Shown here piece after piece: positions 6,974 to 14,148 of a stretch of DNA of 64,000 nucleotides. The notes under the pieces are model-generated. The model was not told the origin of the DNA. It ran no database searches and saw only the letters and a program-made list of their open reading frames with translations. This DNA comes from a virus. The position numbers and the translations under genes are program-made. Each line of letters begins with the position of its first letter. Position 1 is the stretch's first letter. The stretch covers positions 293,874 through 357,873 of IMG/VR virus record IMGVR_UViG_3300042923_000569; one strand, given 5' to 3'.

Positions 6974-7235
6974 TTACCACCAGATGATGACCATGACTAC
7001 GAGCAATAAACTGATCGACACTACAACCCATTTCTTTACCAATAGTGGCAGTAGTGAAATCTGCTGAACCTACTTCACGGAACGTTTGTGTATCGAATGT
7101 ATTATCAACATTCAATTCATAAACACAGTTCTCTTTTAATTCGATGCTGCCATTAGCTGGATGGTCTTTTGGTACAATATGACCAATTACAATACCACCT
7201 GGCATTACATGGAGCCGCATGACCATTGAGTTCAT
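6963..7235 (-). CDS. Hypothetical protein
   Basis: 90 residues from ATG 7235 (MNSMVMRLHVMPGG). A longer frame with TTG exists but would start inside a likely promoter (7270-7298). Beta-rich, ending in SHGHHLVVNGQ. Function unknown. Confidence 0.55.
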   Translation of the reverse strand: MNSMVMRLHVMPGGIVIGHIVPKDHPANGSIELKENCVYELNVDNTFDTQTFREVGSADFTTATIGKEMGCSVDQFIARSHGHHLVVNGQ

Positions 7236-7269
7236 AAAATTAAATCCAGTGCATTTATTCAAGATATGA

Positions 7270-7298
7270 ATGTTATCAAATACGTCAATCAAAGTCAA
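7270..7298 (-). promoter_or_regulatory. Possible promoter
   Basis: TTGACT (7298-7293), 17-base spacer, TAACAT (7275-7270). An AGTACT box abuts the -35. Confidence 0.4.
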
Positions 7299-7305
7299 GT
7301 ACTTT

Positions 7306-7599
7306 TTATGAAAAATTTTCGTGATGCTTATAATTTAACGATGAATAGCACGATAGATCATACGCAATAAAATCATAAAATTTTGGTACATGTTCTTGTA
7401 GTTTACGCATCACTTTGAAATCAGCACGTGCTTCTTCAGGTGTGTAAACTTTTAGACCGCAATGAAAGTACTCGTCATGTTCGGACTTCCACTTTTCAAT
7501 TGCCATTTCATCAGTCATCAGATGATCATCAGTGTAGATAATCTCGGTTGTCCATCCTTCGCCAGTAGCAGCGTACTCATAGAATAAGAAACTTTTCAC
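7306..7599 (-). CDS. Hypothetical protein
   Basis: 97 residues beginning MKSFLFYEYAATGEGWTTE. Compact alpha/beta protein with a helix TPEEARADFKVMRKLQEHVP. It overlaps the upstream gene by 4 bases. No family recognised. Confidence 0.65.
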   Translation of the reverse strand: MKSFLFYEYAATGEGWTTEIIYTDDHLMTDEMAIEKWKSEHDEYFHCGLKVYTPEEARADFKVMRKLQEHVPKFYDFIAYDLSCYSSLNYKHHENFS

Positions 7600-7805
7600 T
7601 TATTAACCTCACTTATGTTTCTGATAATATTTTCACATCGCCCAAGTTTCTTTTTCAGCTTATTATGTTCCTTCAACAAATCATTGTATGTCTGAAGTTT
7701 AACAAATTCACCTTTTTTAGATTCCTGCATTTCTGCGTCATAAGAATATTCATCATCCCATAAATCAAAACTACGTTTTACTACTGGATTATATTTCTTT
7801 ACCAT
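7596..7805 (-). CDS. Small hypothetical protein with C-terminal coiled coil
   Basis: 69 residues. The second half (LQTYNDLLKEHNKLKKKLGR) is a short coiled coil. It begins 16 bases downstream of the interrupted tRNA-Glu gene and runs into the next gene by an ATGA-type overlap. Confidence 0.6.
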   Translation of the reverse strand: MVKKYNPVVKRSFDLWDDEYSYDAEMQESKKGEFVKLQTYNDLLKEHNKLKKKLGRCENIIRNISEVNK

Positions 7806-7820
7806 GATATTACCATTTGT

Positions 7821-7930
7821 GCAAGGTGCAGGATTCGAACCTGCGTTACGTTCTTGAAATGAAAGTTATGTATGCCGTAAGATTCCATCTGGAATCGCTT
7901 TTCGTGTCCTAACCACTAGACGAACCTTGC
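7821..7930 (-). tRNA. tRNA-Glu (TTC) interrupted by a 39-base insert in the anticodon stem
   Basis: Exon 1 (7930-7903): acceptor GCAAGGT, D arm GTCT..GGAC, then A-CG. Exon 2 (7863-7821): TTC-ATTTCAA-GAACG, T arm GCAGG-TTCGAAT-CCTGC, acceptor ACCTTGC. Joined, the stem is perfect (CGTTC/GAACG) and the anticodon is TTC. The insert sits between positions 28 and 29, exactly as in tRNA-Lys. CCA is not encoded. Confidence 0.8.
7864..7902 (-). other. 39-base insert within tRNA-Glu
   Basis: Contains hairpin GATTCC-AGAT-GGAATC followed by TTACGGCATACATAACT, matching the plan of the other tRNA inserts. Confidence 0.7.
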
Positions 7931-7936
7931 TATATT

Positions 7937-8239
7937 TTAGATTACTGGTGCATTAGAACCAATAAACATTTTAAAATTGCAGTCATGCATATAACCATTG
8001 AAATCTTTAATTGCAGTTTCAATGATTGTTAAGTATTCAGTACTACCGGGTTGAACATCAACTTCAAAGTAGTATTCCGATATATCAGTTGGATCAATCT
8101 GTAAAAGACGGGCTTTTCCACCTGCATAGATATTATATAACAGACGTTCATGAACGTCAGACCACGCTTCAGTATCTTGTTCATTTTTAGGTGCAATGGT
8201 CAATACGTTGGAACGTGCAACAATAACTAAGTTAATCAT
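7937..8239 (-). CDS. Hypothetical protein
   Basis: 100 residues, beta/alpha (MINLVIVARSNVLTIAPKN, RLLQIDPTDISEYYFEVDV). One base separates its ATG from the next stop. Unknown function. Confidence 0.65.
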   Translation of the reverse strand: MINLVIVARSNVLTIAPKNEQDTEAWSDVHERLLYNIYAGGKARLLQIDPTDISEYYFEVDVQPGSTEYLTIIETAIKDFNGYMHDCNFKMFIGSNAPVI

Positions 8240-8518
8240 TTAATCTCCGATGGCAATTTCTTTAGGAGTGAATTCAAAATAGCCGTGAGAATTCAATACT
8301 TCAATTACTTTGTCACGCACTTCTTCATCACGCTTATTATGATATTTTACATAATACTTATCTTCTTCACTAGCATGATCAACTTTAGCGTATTCATATT
8401 CACGCATTTTTTCAATTACAATGTTACGCATTTCATCGACTTCAGGAGAAGTATTATTACCGATGAATAATGATGTATATGAACAACAATCATATTCTTT
8501 TAGATTTAAAATTTTCAT
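8240..8518 (-). CDS. Hypothetical protein, paralogue pair member
   Basis: 92 residues from ATG 8518 (overlaps the upstream stop as ATGA). The C terminus HGYFEFTPKEIAIGD matches HGYSEYKPRSITIGD in the upstream neighbour, so the two arose by duplication. No function known. Confidence 0.65.
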   Translation of the reverse strand: MKILNLKEYDCCSYTSLFIGNNTSPEVDEMRNIVIEKMREYEYAKVDHASEEDKYYVKYHNKRDEEVRDKVIEVLNSHGYFEFTPKEIAIGD

Positions 8519-8784
8519 CAATCACCAATAGTAATAGAACGAGGTTTATATTCTGAGTAACCATGACCTTTAAGAATCGAATAGAACAATTCCTTCAATT
8601 CTTGTTGTTCACGATAACTACGGCAGTTAGTCTGAAAACCTTCGTCATCAACGATAGGTTCTTCCATGTATGTTTTTAATTCTGCCAGTACTACACTTGG
8701 CTGTGGGGAAAGTTCCCCACCTTTGAACAGTGTCTGTACCAAGCAATCAAAATCACCATAGGTGTTAATTGCTAGTAGTTTCAT
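8518..8784 (-). CDS. Hypothetical protein, paralogue pair member
   Basis: 88 residues, related to the downstream neighbour through its C-terminal HGYxExxPxxIxIGD motif and a similar N terminus (MKLLAINTYGDFDCL). Overlaps both neighbours, so a tightly coupled set. Confidence 0.65.
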   Translation of the reverse strand: MKLLAINTYGDFDCLVQTLFKGGELSPQPSVVLAELKTYMEEPIVDDEGFQTNCRSYREQQELKELFYSILKGHGYSEYKPRSITIGD

Positions 8785-8966
8785 TAGTAGTCACCCAAGT
8801 TTGATACACAAAAATCAGTATTGATTTCGTGTTCTTGAACATCAGTGATTTCACGGTCAACGGCAACTGGATGCGTAGAAAGCATACGATTGTAGGCATT
8901 TTCAACGGATACATCCACTAGCGTTATTGAACCGTAATATCCCAAATCTAACGTGTACAGTTTCAT
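8784..8966 (-). CDS. Small hypothetical protein
   Basis: 60 residues (MKLYTLDLGYYGSITLVDVS). The start resembles the N termini of the two following genes. Function unknown. Confidence 0.6.
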   Translation of the reverse strand: MKLYTLDLGYYGSITLVDVSVENAYNRMLSTHPVAVDREITDVQEHEINTDFCVSNLGDY

Positions 8967-9376
8967 AAGTAATCCTTAGTCATATCATATACAACTGAAT
9001 TAAGTTCAGAGAATTTTACTTTCCACGGCTGATAGTACTGTTGGAGTAGCTGATCTTTCTTGAACAAAGCTTCTAGTGCATTTACTGCGTATTTGAGATC
9101 TTCAACGAACTTATCCTTAACTTTCTGGATATATTCTGGTTTCATACCAGAGAAGCCCATTTTGTACGCAACTTCGAATTCACGATAGGACGCACCCAAA
9201 TCACCTAATGGGTTCTTAACGTTCTCAGGAAAACAGAAGCGATATACTTCTTCACATGTTTCCTTTAGACGTTCTTCAGCTTTAGCTTCTTTCCCGTACT
9301 TTTCGAAAAAGATTTCTGCTGGAGGATAGGTTTTGGCATTCGCATACCATTGAACCAGTAATTCATTCATTGCCAT
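8963..9376 (-). CDS. Hypothetical helical protein
   Basis: 137 residues, mostly helical and charged (EERLKETCEEVYRFCFPEN, IQKVKDKFVEDLKYAVNALEALF). Overlaps the upstream gene by 14 bases. No motif. Confidence 0.65.
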   Translation of the reverse strand: MAMNELLVQWYANAKTYPPAEIFFEKYGKEAKAEERLKETCEEVYRFCFPENVKNPLGDLGASYREFEVAYKMGFSGMKPEYIQKVKDKFVEDLKYAVNALEALFKKDQLLQQYYQPWKVKFSELNSVVYDMTKDYL

Positions 9377-10178
9377 AATCCTTATCAGACACGCCAGGGA
9401 TGCTAGTATAATCTTCTACACTGGTATTATGCATTTCCAGTACTATTACACCAGCACCTTGATCTTTCACAAATCCAGTACTACTGTAAATGGCGTCCAT
9501 CATTTCGGTCCACTTATCATAGTTCACTGTGTACTCAGTTCCGACAAACTCCCAGCGTCCGAAGCTTCCAGAAATGAATCCAATGAATTCACCTTTCCAG
9601 AAGACGTTAATAGTTCGAGTTCCGAATTTGTTATCGTAGCTATCAACATCATTCCATACAACTTTGAGATCTAAATCTACTGGCTGATTCTCATTATAAC
9701 CAAACCAGCTTTTAAAGTCCATGATTAGATCGTAGTTGCGATCATATTGTTCTTCCTGCAATCCAAAGAATTTACAAAAAGAATCTGTTAATACAGAGAA
9801 ATCAGATTTCATGATTTCGGGTGCATCAATTAGCTGACGCCAGTTCGGAACTTCAAGATGAATACGTGCGAAGCGTGAAGCATCAATGACCAGTGTTTCA
9901 GTTAATCCAGAAACATCCAATGTGTCACATTTGACGTAATCACGACAAGATTCAATAAGTTTAAAGGCTTTGTGCATGTCATCTTCGCACATTTGGTAAA
10001 CAGTACTTTCATTGGAGAACCCGACCATAAGTTCAACTTCATCGTTTACTAAAAACGGATAAACCAAAAAGTACTTATATTCTTCAATATTTTTATTGAA
10101 GCTTTTAATATGATTCCGACGACCATTTTTGATAAGATCGGTATAACCATCTACCAGCGTTTGTACTAAATCAGACAT
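9363..10178 (-). CDS. Hypothetical protein, first gene of an operon
   Basis: 271 residues, two-domain appearance with a beta-rich C-terminal half (TRTINVFWKGEFIGFISGSF). It is the first gene after a near-consensus promoter (10214-10242) and leads the run 8240-10178. No family recognised. Confidence 0.7.
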   Translation of the reverse strand: MSDLVQTLVDGYTDLIKNGRRNHIKSFNKNIEEYKYFLVYPFLVNDEVELMVGFSNESTVYQMCEDDMHKAFKLIESCRDYVKCDTLDVSGLTETLVIDASRFARIHLEVPNWRQLIDAPEIMKSDFSVLTDSFCKFFGLQEEQYDRNYDLIMDFKSWFGYNENQPVDLDLKVVWNDVDSYDNKFGTRTINVFWKGEFIGFISGSFGRWEFVGTEYTVNYDKWTEMMDAIYSSTGFVKDQGAGVIVLEMHNTSVEDYTSIPGVSDKDYGNE

Positions 10179-10208
10179 TGGACAACCTTTGGTTTCTCAA
10201 TTAATAGA

Positions 10209-10242
10209 ACAGTACTGTACCAGAAAGATTCAGTACTGTCAA
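10209..10242 (-). promoter_or_regulatory. Promoter with two CAGTACTG palindromes over -10 and -35
   Basis: TTGACA (10242-10237), 17-base spacer ending TGG, TACAGT (10219-10214). ACAGTACTGT (10209-10218) covers the -10 and CAGTACTG (10231-10238) abuts the -35. Their centres are about 21 bases apart, i.e. two helical turns, as expected for operator half-sites. Confidence 0.6.
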
Positions 10243-10246
10243 CAAC

Positions 10247-10705
10247 TTATACTATTTTATCGATAGCATCCAGATCAAACGCCTGCTCTGAACCAGGCAC
10301 GTGCGTTGAAGAAGTAAAGATAAAGTTTCCTGCTGGTGTTTCTTCGAACCGTTGACCCGGATGTGCGGTGAGATAACGATTTTCCTCACCATCAGGCCAT
10401 TCAATACCAACGGTTTTAACAGTTCCGCTTTCGTAGTTAATTTCGAATGCAGTTACATCTACGCCTTTTAAACGTGTTTTCCAATCGTATGAAGATGCAA
10501 AAGTTTCATCAGCAACAAGTTGTGCTGTTGGAAGAAATGCAATTCCAAACAATTCGCGGTTGTCATCTTCGAATACTTCGTGACCATTTTCAAACATAAA
10601 GTCACGATTGTTTATAAAACTAAACCAGAATACATGTTTGATATCGAATGTTAGTACTTCGCAGTTTTCTGTTACTAAGGTAATGCTTTTGATCTTATCT
10701 GTCAT
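10247..10705 (-). CDS. Hypothetical protein
   Basis: 152 residues, beta-rich (SITLVTENCEVLTFDIKHVFW, GNFIFTSSTHVPGSE). Last gene of the run that includes the small membrane protein at 10714. Unknown. Confidence 0.65.
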   Translation of the reverse strand: MTDKIKSITLVTENCEVLTFDIKHVFWFSFINNRDFMFENGHEVFEDDNRELFGIAFLPTAQLVADETFASSYDWKTRLKGVDVTAFEINYESGTVKTVGIEWPDGEENRYLTAHPGQRFEETPAGNFIFTSSTHVPGSEQAFDLDAIDKIV

Positions 10706-10713
10706 ATTGTTCC

Positions 10714-10848
10714 TTATTTGATAAAGTAGTATACTACGCTTAAGCCGATAACTACTGCTACAGTAGTAACAAGCTTCTTCAAATCATTCTTTCCAATACT
10801 TTCTGGATTTACTGCTTTATCGGTTTCTGGATCAATTTTAATAGACAT
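10714..10848 (-). CDS. 44-residue membrane mini-protein
   Basis: Starts at ATG 10848, four bases after the upstream stop. The N-terminal half is polar (MSIKIDPETDKAVNPESIGK). The C-terminal half is one membrane helix (LVTTVAVVIGLSVVYYFIK). Short but with clean codon structure and correct spacing to neighbours. Confidence 0.6.
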   Translation of the reverse strand: MSIKIDPETDKAVNPESIGKNDLKKLVTTVAVVIGLSVVYYFIK

Positions 10849-10851
10849 GGT

Positions 10852-11115
10852 TTACCAATCGTTAAGGATATAAATTGTTCTACACTCTGGATTATCTGCA
10901 AAAAGCTTTTCAAAGATTTTAGTCAAACCTTCAGATTCAAAGCTCATATAATCACGACTGACAGTAGTGAAGCCGGAACCATCTTGACCATAAAGACAAT
11001 CAACTTGACACATATCACATACGTCATTCCATTCATAGCCAAGTATTTCACCAACGGTATTAATATCACCAGTTGTAATGATATAATGCTGTTCAATAAT
11101 AAATGGTTCTGACAT
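10852..11115 (-). CDS. Hypothetical protein, Cys-containing
   Basis: 87 residues (MSEPFIIEQHYIITTGDI...), with CDMCQVDC in the middle that might bind a metal. It begins at the stop of the gene above. Unknown. Confidence 0.6.
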   Translation of the reverse strand: MSEPFIIEQHYIITTGDINTVGEILGYEWNDVCDMCQVDCLYGQDGSGFTTVSRDYMSFESEGLTKIFEKLFADNPECRTIYILNDW

Positions 11116-11345
11116 TATTTTACCTTTGGAGCAGTACGTGCTGCATCATAGAATTTGTTTACTTTATTACGATAAGAAATTGCAGCATCAAATGCAGTAC
11201 TGTCAATCCCTTCTTTCATGATGCGAATAACACCGTCTTCATATTCATAAAATTCTTTATTGATATAAGCAAGCACCGTAGTGCGGTGACCTTTAAGACG
11301 CTGAAGGCTCATTTTCTGTAGTACTTTATCTTCTAACTGTTTCAT
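11115..11345 (-). CDS. Small hypothetical protein
   Basis: 76 residues, helical, basic N terminus (KVLQKMSLQRLKGHRTTVL). Overlaps the upstream secreted-protein gene by 4 bases. Confidence 0.6.
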   Translation of the reverse strand: MKQLEDKVLQKMSLQRLKGHRTTVLAYINKEFYEYEDGVIRIMKEGIDSTAFDAAISYRNKVNKFYDAARTAPKVK

Positions 11346-11599
11346 TTGGACGTCCTAATTTTACAACTAGCATTGATATAACTAAATGCATCACCATCAG
11401 TATCAATACCAGAAATGATTTTTTTATCATAACTTAAAATATACGAAATAGCATCAACATCACCGTAACCCGTACAGTACAGTGTAAAGTACTTGTAACC
11501 GGGTGGAACAGTATACTTAGTTGATGGCTCATCAATACGATCCGCTAATGCAGAAGTACTGAATATCGATAACATTAATACCAGAAACATCTTACTCAT
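11342..11599 (-). CDS. Small secreted/periplasmic protein
   Basis: 85 residues from ATG 11599, chosen because it gives a textbook signal peptide (MSKMFLVLMLSIFSTSALA, cleavage before DRID). The mature part has two Cys (LYCTGYGD and ASCKIR) that could form a disulphide. Predicted periplasmic. Target unknown. Confidence 0.65.
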   Translation of the reverse strand: MSKMFLVLMLSIFSTSALADRIDEPSTKYTVPPGYKYFTLYCTGYGDVDAISYILSYDKKIISGIDTDGDAFSYINASCKIRTSK

Positions 11600-11600
11600 A

Positions 11601-11822
11601 TTATTCACCAAATAACTCAGGTGGTTCGGTAATTGCCAGTAATTGTAAAAAATCACAACAATCGTAATGGCTTATACCATCCACCAGAACAATACGACCA
11701 CCATTAATAGGCCAGCTTTCGATTTTAACAAGACTTCTTTTATTCTCAAAATCAGTCTCTAGTACTGTACCAAGCCAAACACCTTCTGGTACATTTTCAA
11801 AGTCAGTACATTCAATCCACAT
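11601..11822 (-). CDS. Small hypothetical protein
   Basis: 73 residues (MWIECTDFENVPEGVWLGT), beta-rich with an SH3-like look (GRIVLVDGISHYDCCDFLQ). Unknown function. Its stop is two bases before the secreted-protein ATG. Confidence 0.6.
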   Translation of the reverse strand: MWIECTDFENVPEGVWLGTVLETDFENKRSLVKIESWPINGGRIVLVDGISHYDCCDFLQLLAITEPPELFGE

Positions 11823-11840
11823 GATTATAGTACTCTTAAT

Positions 11841-11927
11841 TGGTACGGGTGATGAGATTCGAACTCACAAGACCTAAGTCTGAGGGATTTTAAATCCCTT
11901 GCGTACTGCCAATACCGCCACACCCGC
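11841..11927 (-). tRNA. tRNA-Leu (TAA), first copy
   Basis: Acceptor GCGGGTG/CACCCGT (G1:U72 wobble), Leu D arm, anticodon arm AGGGA-TTTAAAA-TCCCT, long variable arm, T loop TTCGAAT and encoded ACCA. Reads UUA. Confidence 0.9.
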
Positions 11928-11942
11928 ATTTAAATTTATAAT

Positions 11943-12386
11943 TTAGTAAGTACTTTCTAAAGGAAGAAAAGAGCTAGCGTTCTCGCTATGCAAGTCGCTC
12001 ATTTTTCCCCAAAAGGACATTGAACCTGCGATTCCATAACCAGCAGAGAGCATACCTGAAAAATTAGACTTAATCAAGCGTTTATTCATTTCAGTATAAA
12101 GTTTCTTACCATAACCCATACCACGAAAATCAGGCTTAATATAAATTTGGATATTGGTATCGAAATAACTCCAACGATATTCTTCATTATGGAAAACTAC
12201 ACCAATGTTATTACCTGTATCATCCTGGATAATAATTAAATCCGAGGATACAGCAACATCTTCATCAAAAGTTATATCCTGAAGACAACTAATTAATGTC
12301 CAAGCTGGAGATTCATAAAGTCCAGAATCAATTGCTAGTTGTGCAAGTTGTTTAATGCAAAATTCATCAGTAGTTAATAATTTCAT
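11943..12386 (-). CDS. GNAT-family acetyltransferase
   Basis: 147 residues from ATG 12386 (another ATG lies two codons upstream). The acetyl-CoA motif RGMGYGKKLYTEM is at residues ~104-116, after the beta-strand IQIYIKPDF. The N-terminal helix and substrate strands are in the usual order. GNAT enzymes transfer acetyl groups to amines; the target is not predictable. Overlaps the membrane protein gene upstream. Confidence 0.75.
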   Translation of the reverse strand: MKLLTTDEFCIKQLAQLAIDSGLYESPAWTLISCLQDITFDEDVAVSSDLIIIQDDTGNNIGVVFHNEEYRWSYFDTNIQIYIKPDFRGMGYGKKLYTEMNKRLIKSNFSGMLSAGYGIAGSMSFWGKMSDLHSENASSFLPLESTY

Positions 12387-12583
12387 TACCATAATCCAGT
12401 ATGAGTTACACTAAACAAACGAAGGAATGCATCAATCCAGATTACTGAATATGGTAAAGCATTACCAACTGATTTAATAAAAGTACTTAATTCGGACGCA
12501 ATTACAGTTTTTATTGCAACATGCCAATGATAAAATCCAAAGAATAAAGACCAGAAGAAAATCAATACGAGTACAATGCTCAT
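12386..12583 (-). CDS. Small membrane protein
   Basis: 65 residues from ATG 12583, in a TAATG stop/start overlap. Starts with a membrane helix (MSIVLVLIFFWSLFFGFYHW). The rest is moderately hydrophobic. Unknown. Confidence 0.6.
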   Translation of the reverse strand: MSIVLVLIFFWSLFFGFYHWHVAIKTVIASELSTFIKSVGNALPYSVIWIDAFLRLFSVTHTGLW

Positions 12584-12783
12584 TAAATAATTTCCCAATC
12601 TTGAACTTCTAGTTCAATATTCATGAAATCATCTTTAAGTACTTTACCATTAGTTAATTGATATACATTATTTCGTTTATCAATATAAAGTTCAATACCA
12701 TGTTCAATGAAATGTGGGCGTCTGATATAGAAGCCATTTTTAAAAGAGGTTTTTAAAAGTTGTTGGATTTCAGCAATAGTCAT
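12583..12783 (-). CDS. Small hypothetical protein
   Basis: 66 residues (MTIAEIQQLLKTSFKNGFY). Alpha/beta, no motif. Sits between two membrane mini-proteins. Confidence 0.6.
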   Translation of the reverse strand: MTIAEIQQLLKTSFKNGFYIRRPHFIEHGIELYIDKRNNVYQLTNGKVLKDDFMNIELEVQDWEII

Positions 12784-12789
12784 AGGTTC

Positions 12790-12942
12790 TCACTTGTTAA
12801 CGAGATATGTTTCATCAATTTGGTTCTGAGAAATTATACGACCTATTCCTTCATGTATTGCGTTTGATACTACTAGTAGTACTATGACAACTAACAAACC
12901 AAAAAGTACAAAGCATGAATTTCTTTTTAAGAAATGAATCAT
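12790..12942 (-). CDS. 50-residue membrane mini-protein
   Basis: ATG at 12942, TGA at 12792-12790. A basic N terminus (MIHFLKRNS) precedes one membrane helix (CFVLFGLLVVIVLLVVSNAI) and a polar tail. It begins just after the terminator-like hairpin of the structured RNA upstream. Confidence 0.6.
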   Translation of the reverse strand: MIHFLKRNSCFVLFGLLVVIVLLVVSNAIHEGIGRIISQNQIDETYLVNK

Positions 12943-12958
12943 AATTTATTTCTCTATT

Positions 12959-13266
12959 CTCAATTAAAAACTACAAGACTCCGTACTGACCGGAGATCTC
13001 TACTTGTAGAAGGTTTGTGTGGTTGGGGGTATCAACACAGTTAAGGCCAAATTCCCATTCTCGCCACGTCAAGATGTAAGTACTCTTACATTAGAGTTTG
13101 TTTTACCGCGATTAACTGGCTACATTCGAGGATAACCAATCCCCTAGCTACGATCAAGTAGCGTGGTTCTTTTTATTTCAAAAGGTGCACACCCTGTTAA
13201 TTCAGGCTTTCTATCTTTACGGGATAGTTTTTTGAATTATCCTTACTGGATAACTGTGTGGGTATT
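12959..13266 (-). ncRNA. Candidate structured RNA between tRNA-Met and a membrane gene
   Basis: About 300 bases with no gene. A 9-base outer stem pairs ACACAGTTA (13259-13251) with TAACTGTGT (13043-13035). Inside are hairpins TTATCC/GGATAA, CTATC/GATAG, GCTAC/GTAGC and ATGTAAG/CTTACAT. It ends in a strong hairpin CTACAAG..CTCCG/CGGAG..CTTGTAG (13009-12971) followed by TTTTT. The TTATCC hairpin shares bases with the outer stem, so two folds may compete. Probably processed from the tRNA transcript. Confidence 0.55.
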
Positions 13267-13343
13267 TGGTGGTCCCAGCAGGACTCGAACCTGCGACCAA
13301 AGAATTATGAGTTCTCTGCTCTAACCAACTGAGCTATAGGACC
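13267..13343 (-). tRNA. tRNA with CAT anticodon (Met, or Ile2 if modified)
   Basis: GGTCCTA/TGGGACC acceptor, D arm GCTC..GAGC, anticodon arm GAGAA-CTCATAA-TTCTT, T loop TTCGAGT, encoded ACCA. The flanks of the anticodon arm (GCA before, TTGGTC after) resemble E. coli tRNA-Ile2 as much as elongator Met, so identity depends on lysidine modification. Confidence 0.88.
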
Positions 13344-13350
13344 GAATTAA

Positions 13351-13500
13351 TTATTTCTTTTCTTCGCCGCAGTACTCGCATTGTACTACTTCAGTTGGTT
13401 CACCACCTTCTTCACCAGTGATAAACTCTGATGGGATGGATTGTTTCTGGTAGTTATGTCCTGCACCAGATGCTGAACACTCATTATATGGGAATGACAT
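13351..13500 (-). CDS. 49-residue protein with a C-terminal CxxC
   Basis: ATG at 13500, TAA at 13353-13351. The tail EVVQCEYCGEEKK looks like half a zinc ribbon; Cys-7 and His-15 might supply the other ligands. It starts two bases after the stop of the DnaJ-type zinc-finger protein. Confidence 0.6.
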   Translation of the reverse strand: MSFPYNECSASGAGHNYQKQSIPSEFITGEEGGEPTEVVQCEYCGEEKK

Positions 13501-13501
13501 A

Positions 13502-13714
13502 TTAACCTCTTTTACGACGCATTAATTTACGTAAAGCTAAAAATGGATTAGCTGGTTCTTTTACAGCTTCTTTTACTTTACCAAAAGATTCTTCTGAAAG
13601 TACTTTACTGTTTGTTTGAACGATTCCGGTAGTATTACAAGGATGACATTCATACATCATACCATCACCAGCATAATGCCAGCCATCACCATTACAAGAA
13701 GTACACTTATCCAT
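13502..13714 (-). CDS. Small DnaJ-type zinc-finger protein
   Basis: 70 residues opening MDKCTSCNGDGWHY with CHPCNTTG about 20 residues later, i.e. the CxxCxGxG repeat pair of the DnaJ zinc centre. The rest is a basic helix (KLMRRKRG at the end). Possibly an RNA- or protein-binding adaptor. Confidence 0.7.
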   Translation of the reverse strand: MDKCTSCNGDGWHYAGDGMMYECHPCNTTGIVQTNSKVLSEESFGKVKEAVKEPANPFLALRKLMRRKRG

Positions 13715-13739
13715 GATAATCTCTCTTAATTAAAAGGGT

Positions 13740-13848
13740 GCATAAAGTAGGGTTCGAACCTACAAGGGAACCTCGCGGCTGCTCCCGAAGTCCTATCTTC
13801 GCTTTCGCTATTGTCGGACTCTCCGTTTACCAATTCCGGCATTTATGC
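13740..13848 (-). tRNA. Leu-type tRNA with a greatly enlarged anticodon loop
   Basis: Acceptor GCATAAA/TTTATGC, Leu-like D arm CCG..CGG, variable arm GGGA..TCCC, T arm GTAGG-TTCGAAC-CCTAC. The anticodon stem GAGTC/GACTT closes a 24-base loop instead of 7, containing a GCGAAAGC mini-hairpin. About 17 bases are extra. An alternative stem CGAAG/CTTCG would present TAG. Anticodon not assigned. CCA not encoded. Confidence 0.6.
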
Positions 13849-13850
13849 AT

Positions 13851-13935
13851 TGGTGCGTCTGGTCGGACTCGAACCGACAAGCCATACGGCGGGGGATTTT
13901 AAATCCCCTGTGTTTACCAATTTCACCACAGACGC
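13851..13935 (-). tRNA. tRNA-Leu (TAA), second copy
   Basis: Acceptor GCGTCTG/CAGACGC, anticodon arm GGGGA-TTTAAAA-TCCCC, long variable arm, encoded CCA. Three bases from the previous tRNA. Confidence 0.9.
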
Positions 13936-14018
13936 TTTGTTCATCTTATATAAGTGTAGGCGTGTTCCGACGACCTCGTGTTAGTTGCTCGACATATTAT
14001 GTCGCTACCTTTAGTGCG

Positions 14019-14104
14019 GCGGGTAGAGGGAATCGAACCCCCGTAGCGATGAAACGCATTGACTAAGCTAGCACGTCAATTGAGGTCGCCAACCTCATAC
14101 CCGC
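14019..14104 (-). tRNA. Non-canonical tRNA, perhaps Ser (GCT)
   Basis: Perfect acceptor GCGGGTA/TACCCGC and a good T arm with loop TTCGATT. The D arm is tiny (GAGGT-TGGCG-ACCTC). The stem TTGAC/GTCAA closes an 11-base loop containing TGCTA. A short extra arm GCG..CGC follows. Either a highly diverged tRNA or a tRNA mimic. Confidence 0.5.
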
Positions 14105-14148
14105 ATCGATAATCGATGAACCACTAAAGCTCACTTATATTTTAAATT

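Noticed and set aside
12971-13009. Sarcin-ricin-loop-like TCAGTACG in the terminator hairpin
   Set aside because: Eight bases only, in a window where AGTAC is very common; flanks do not fit.
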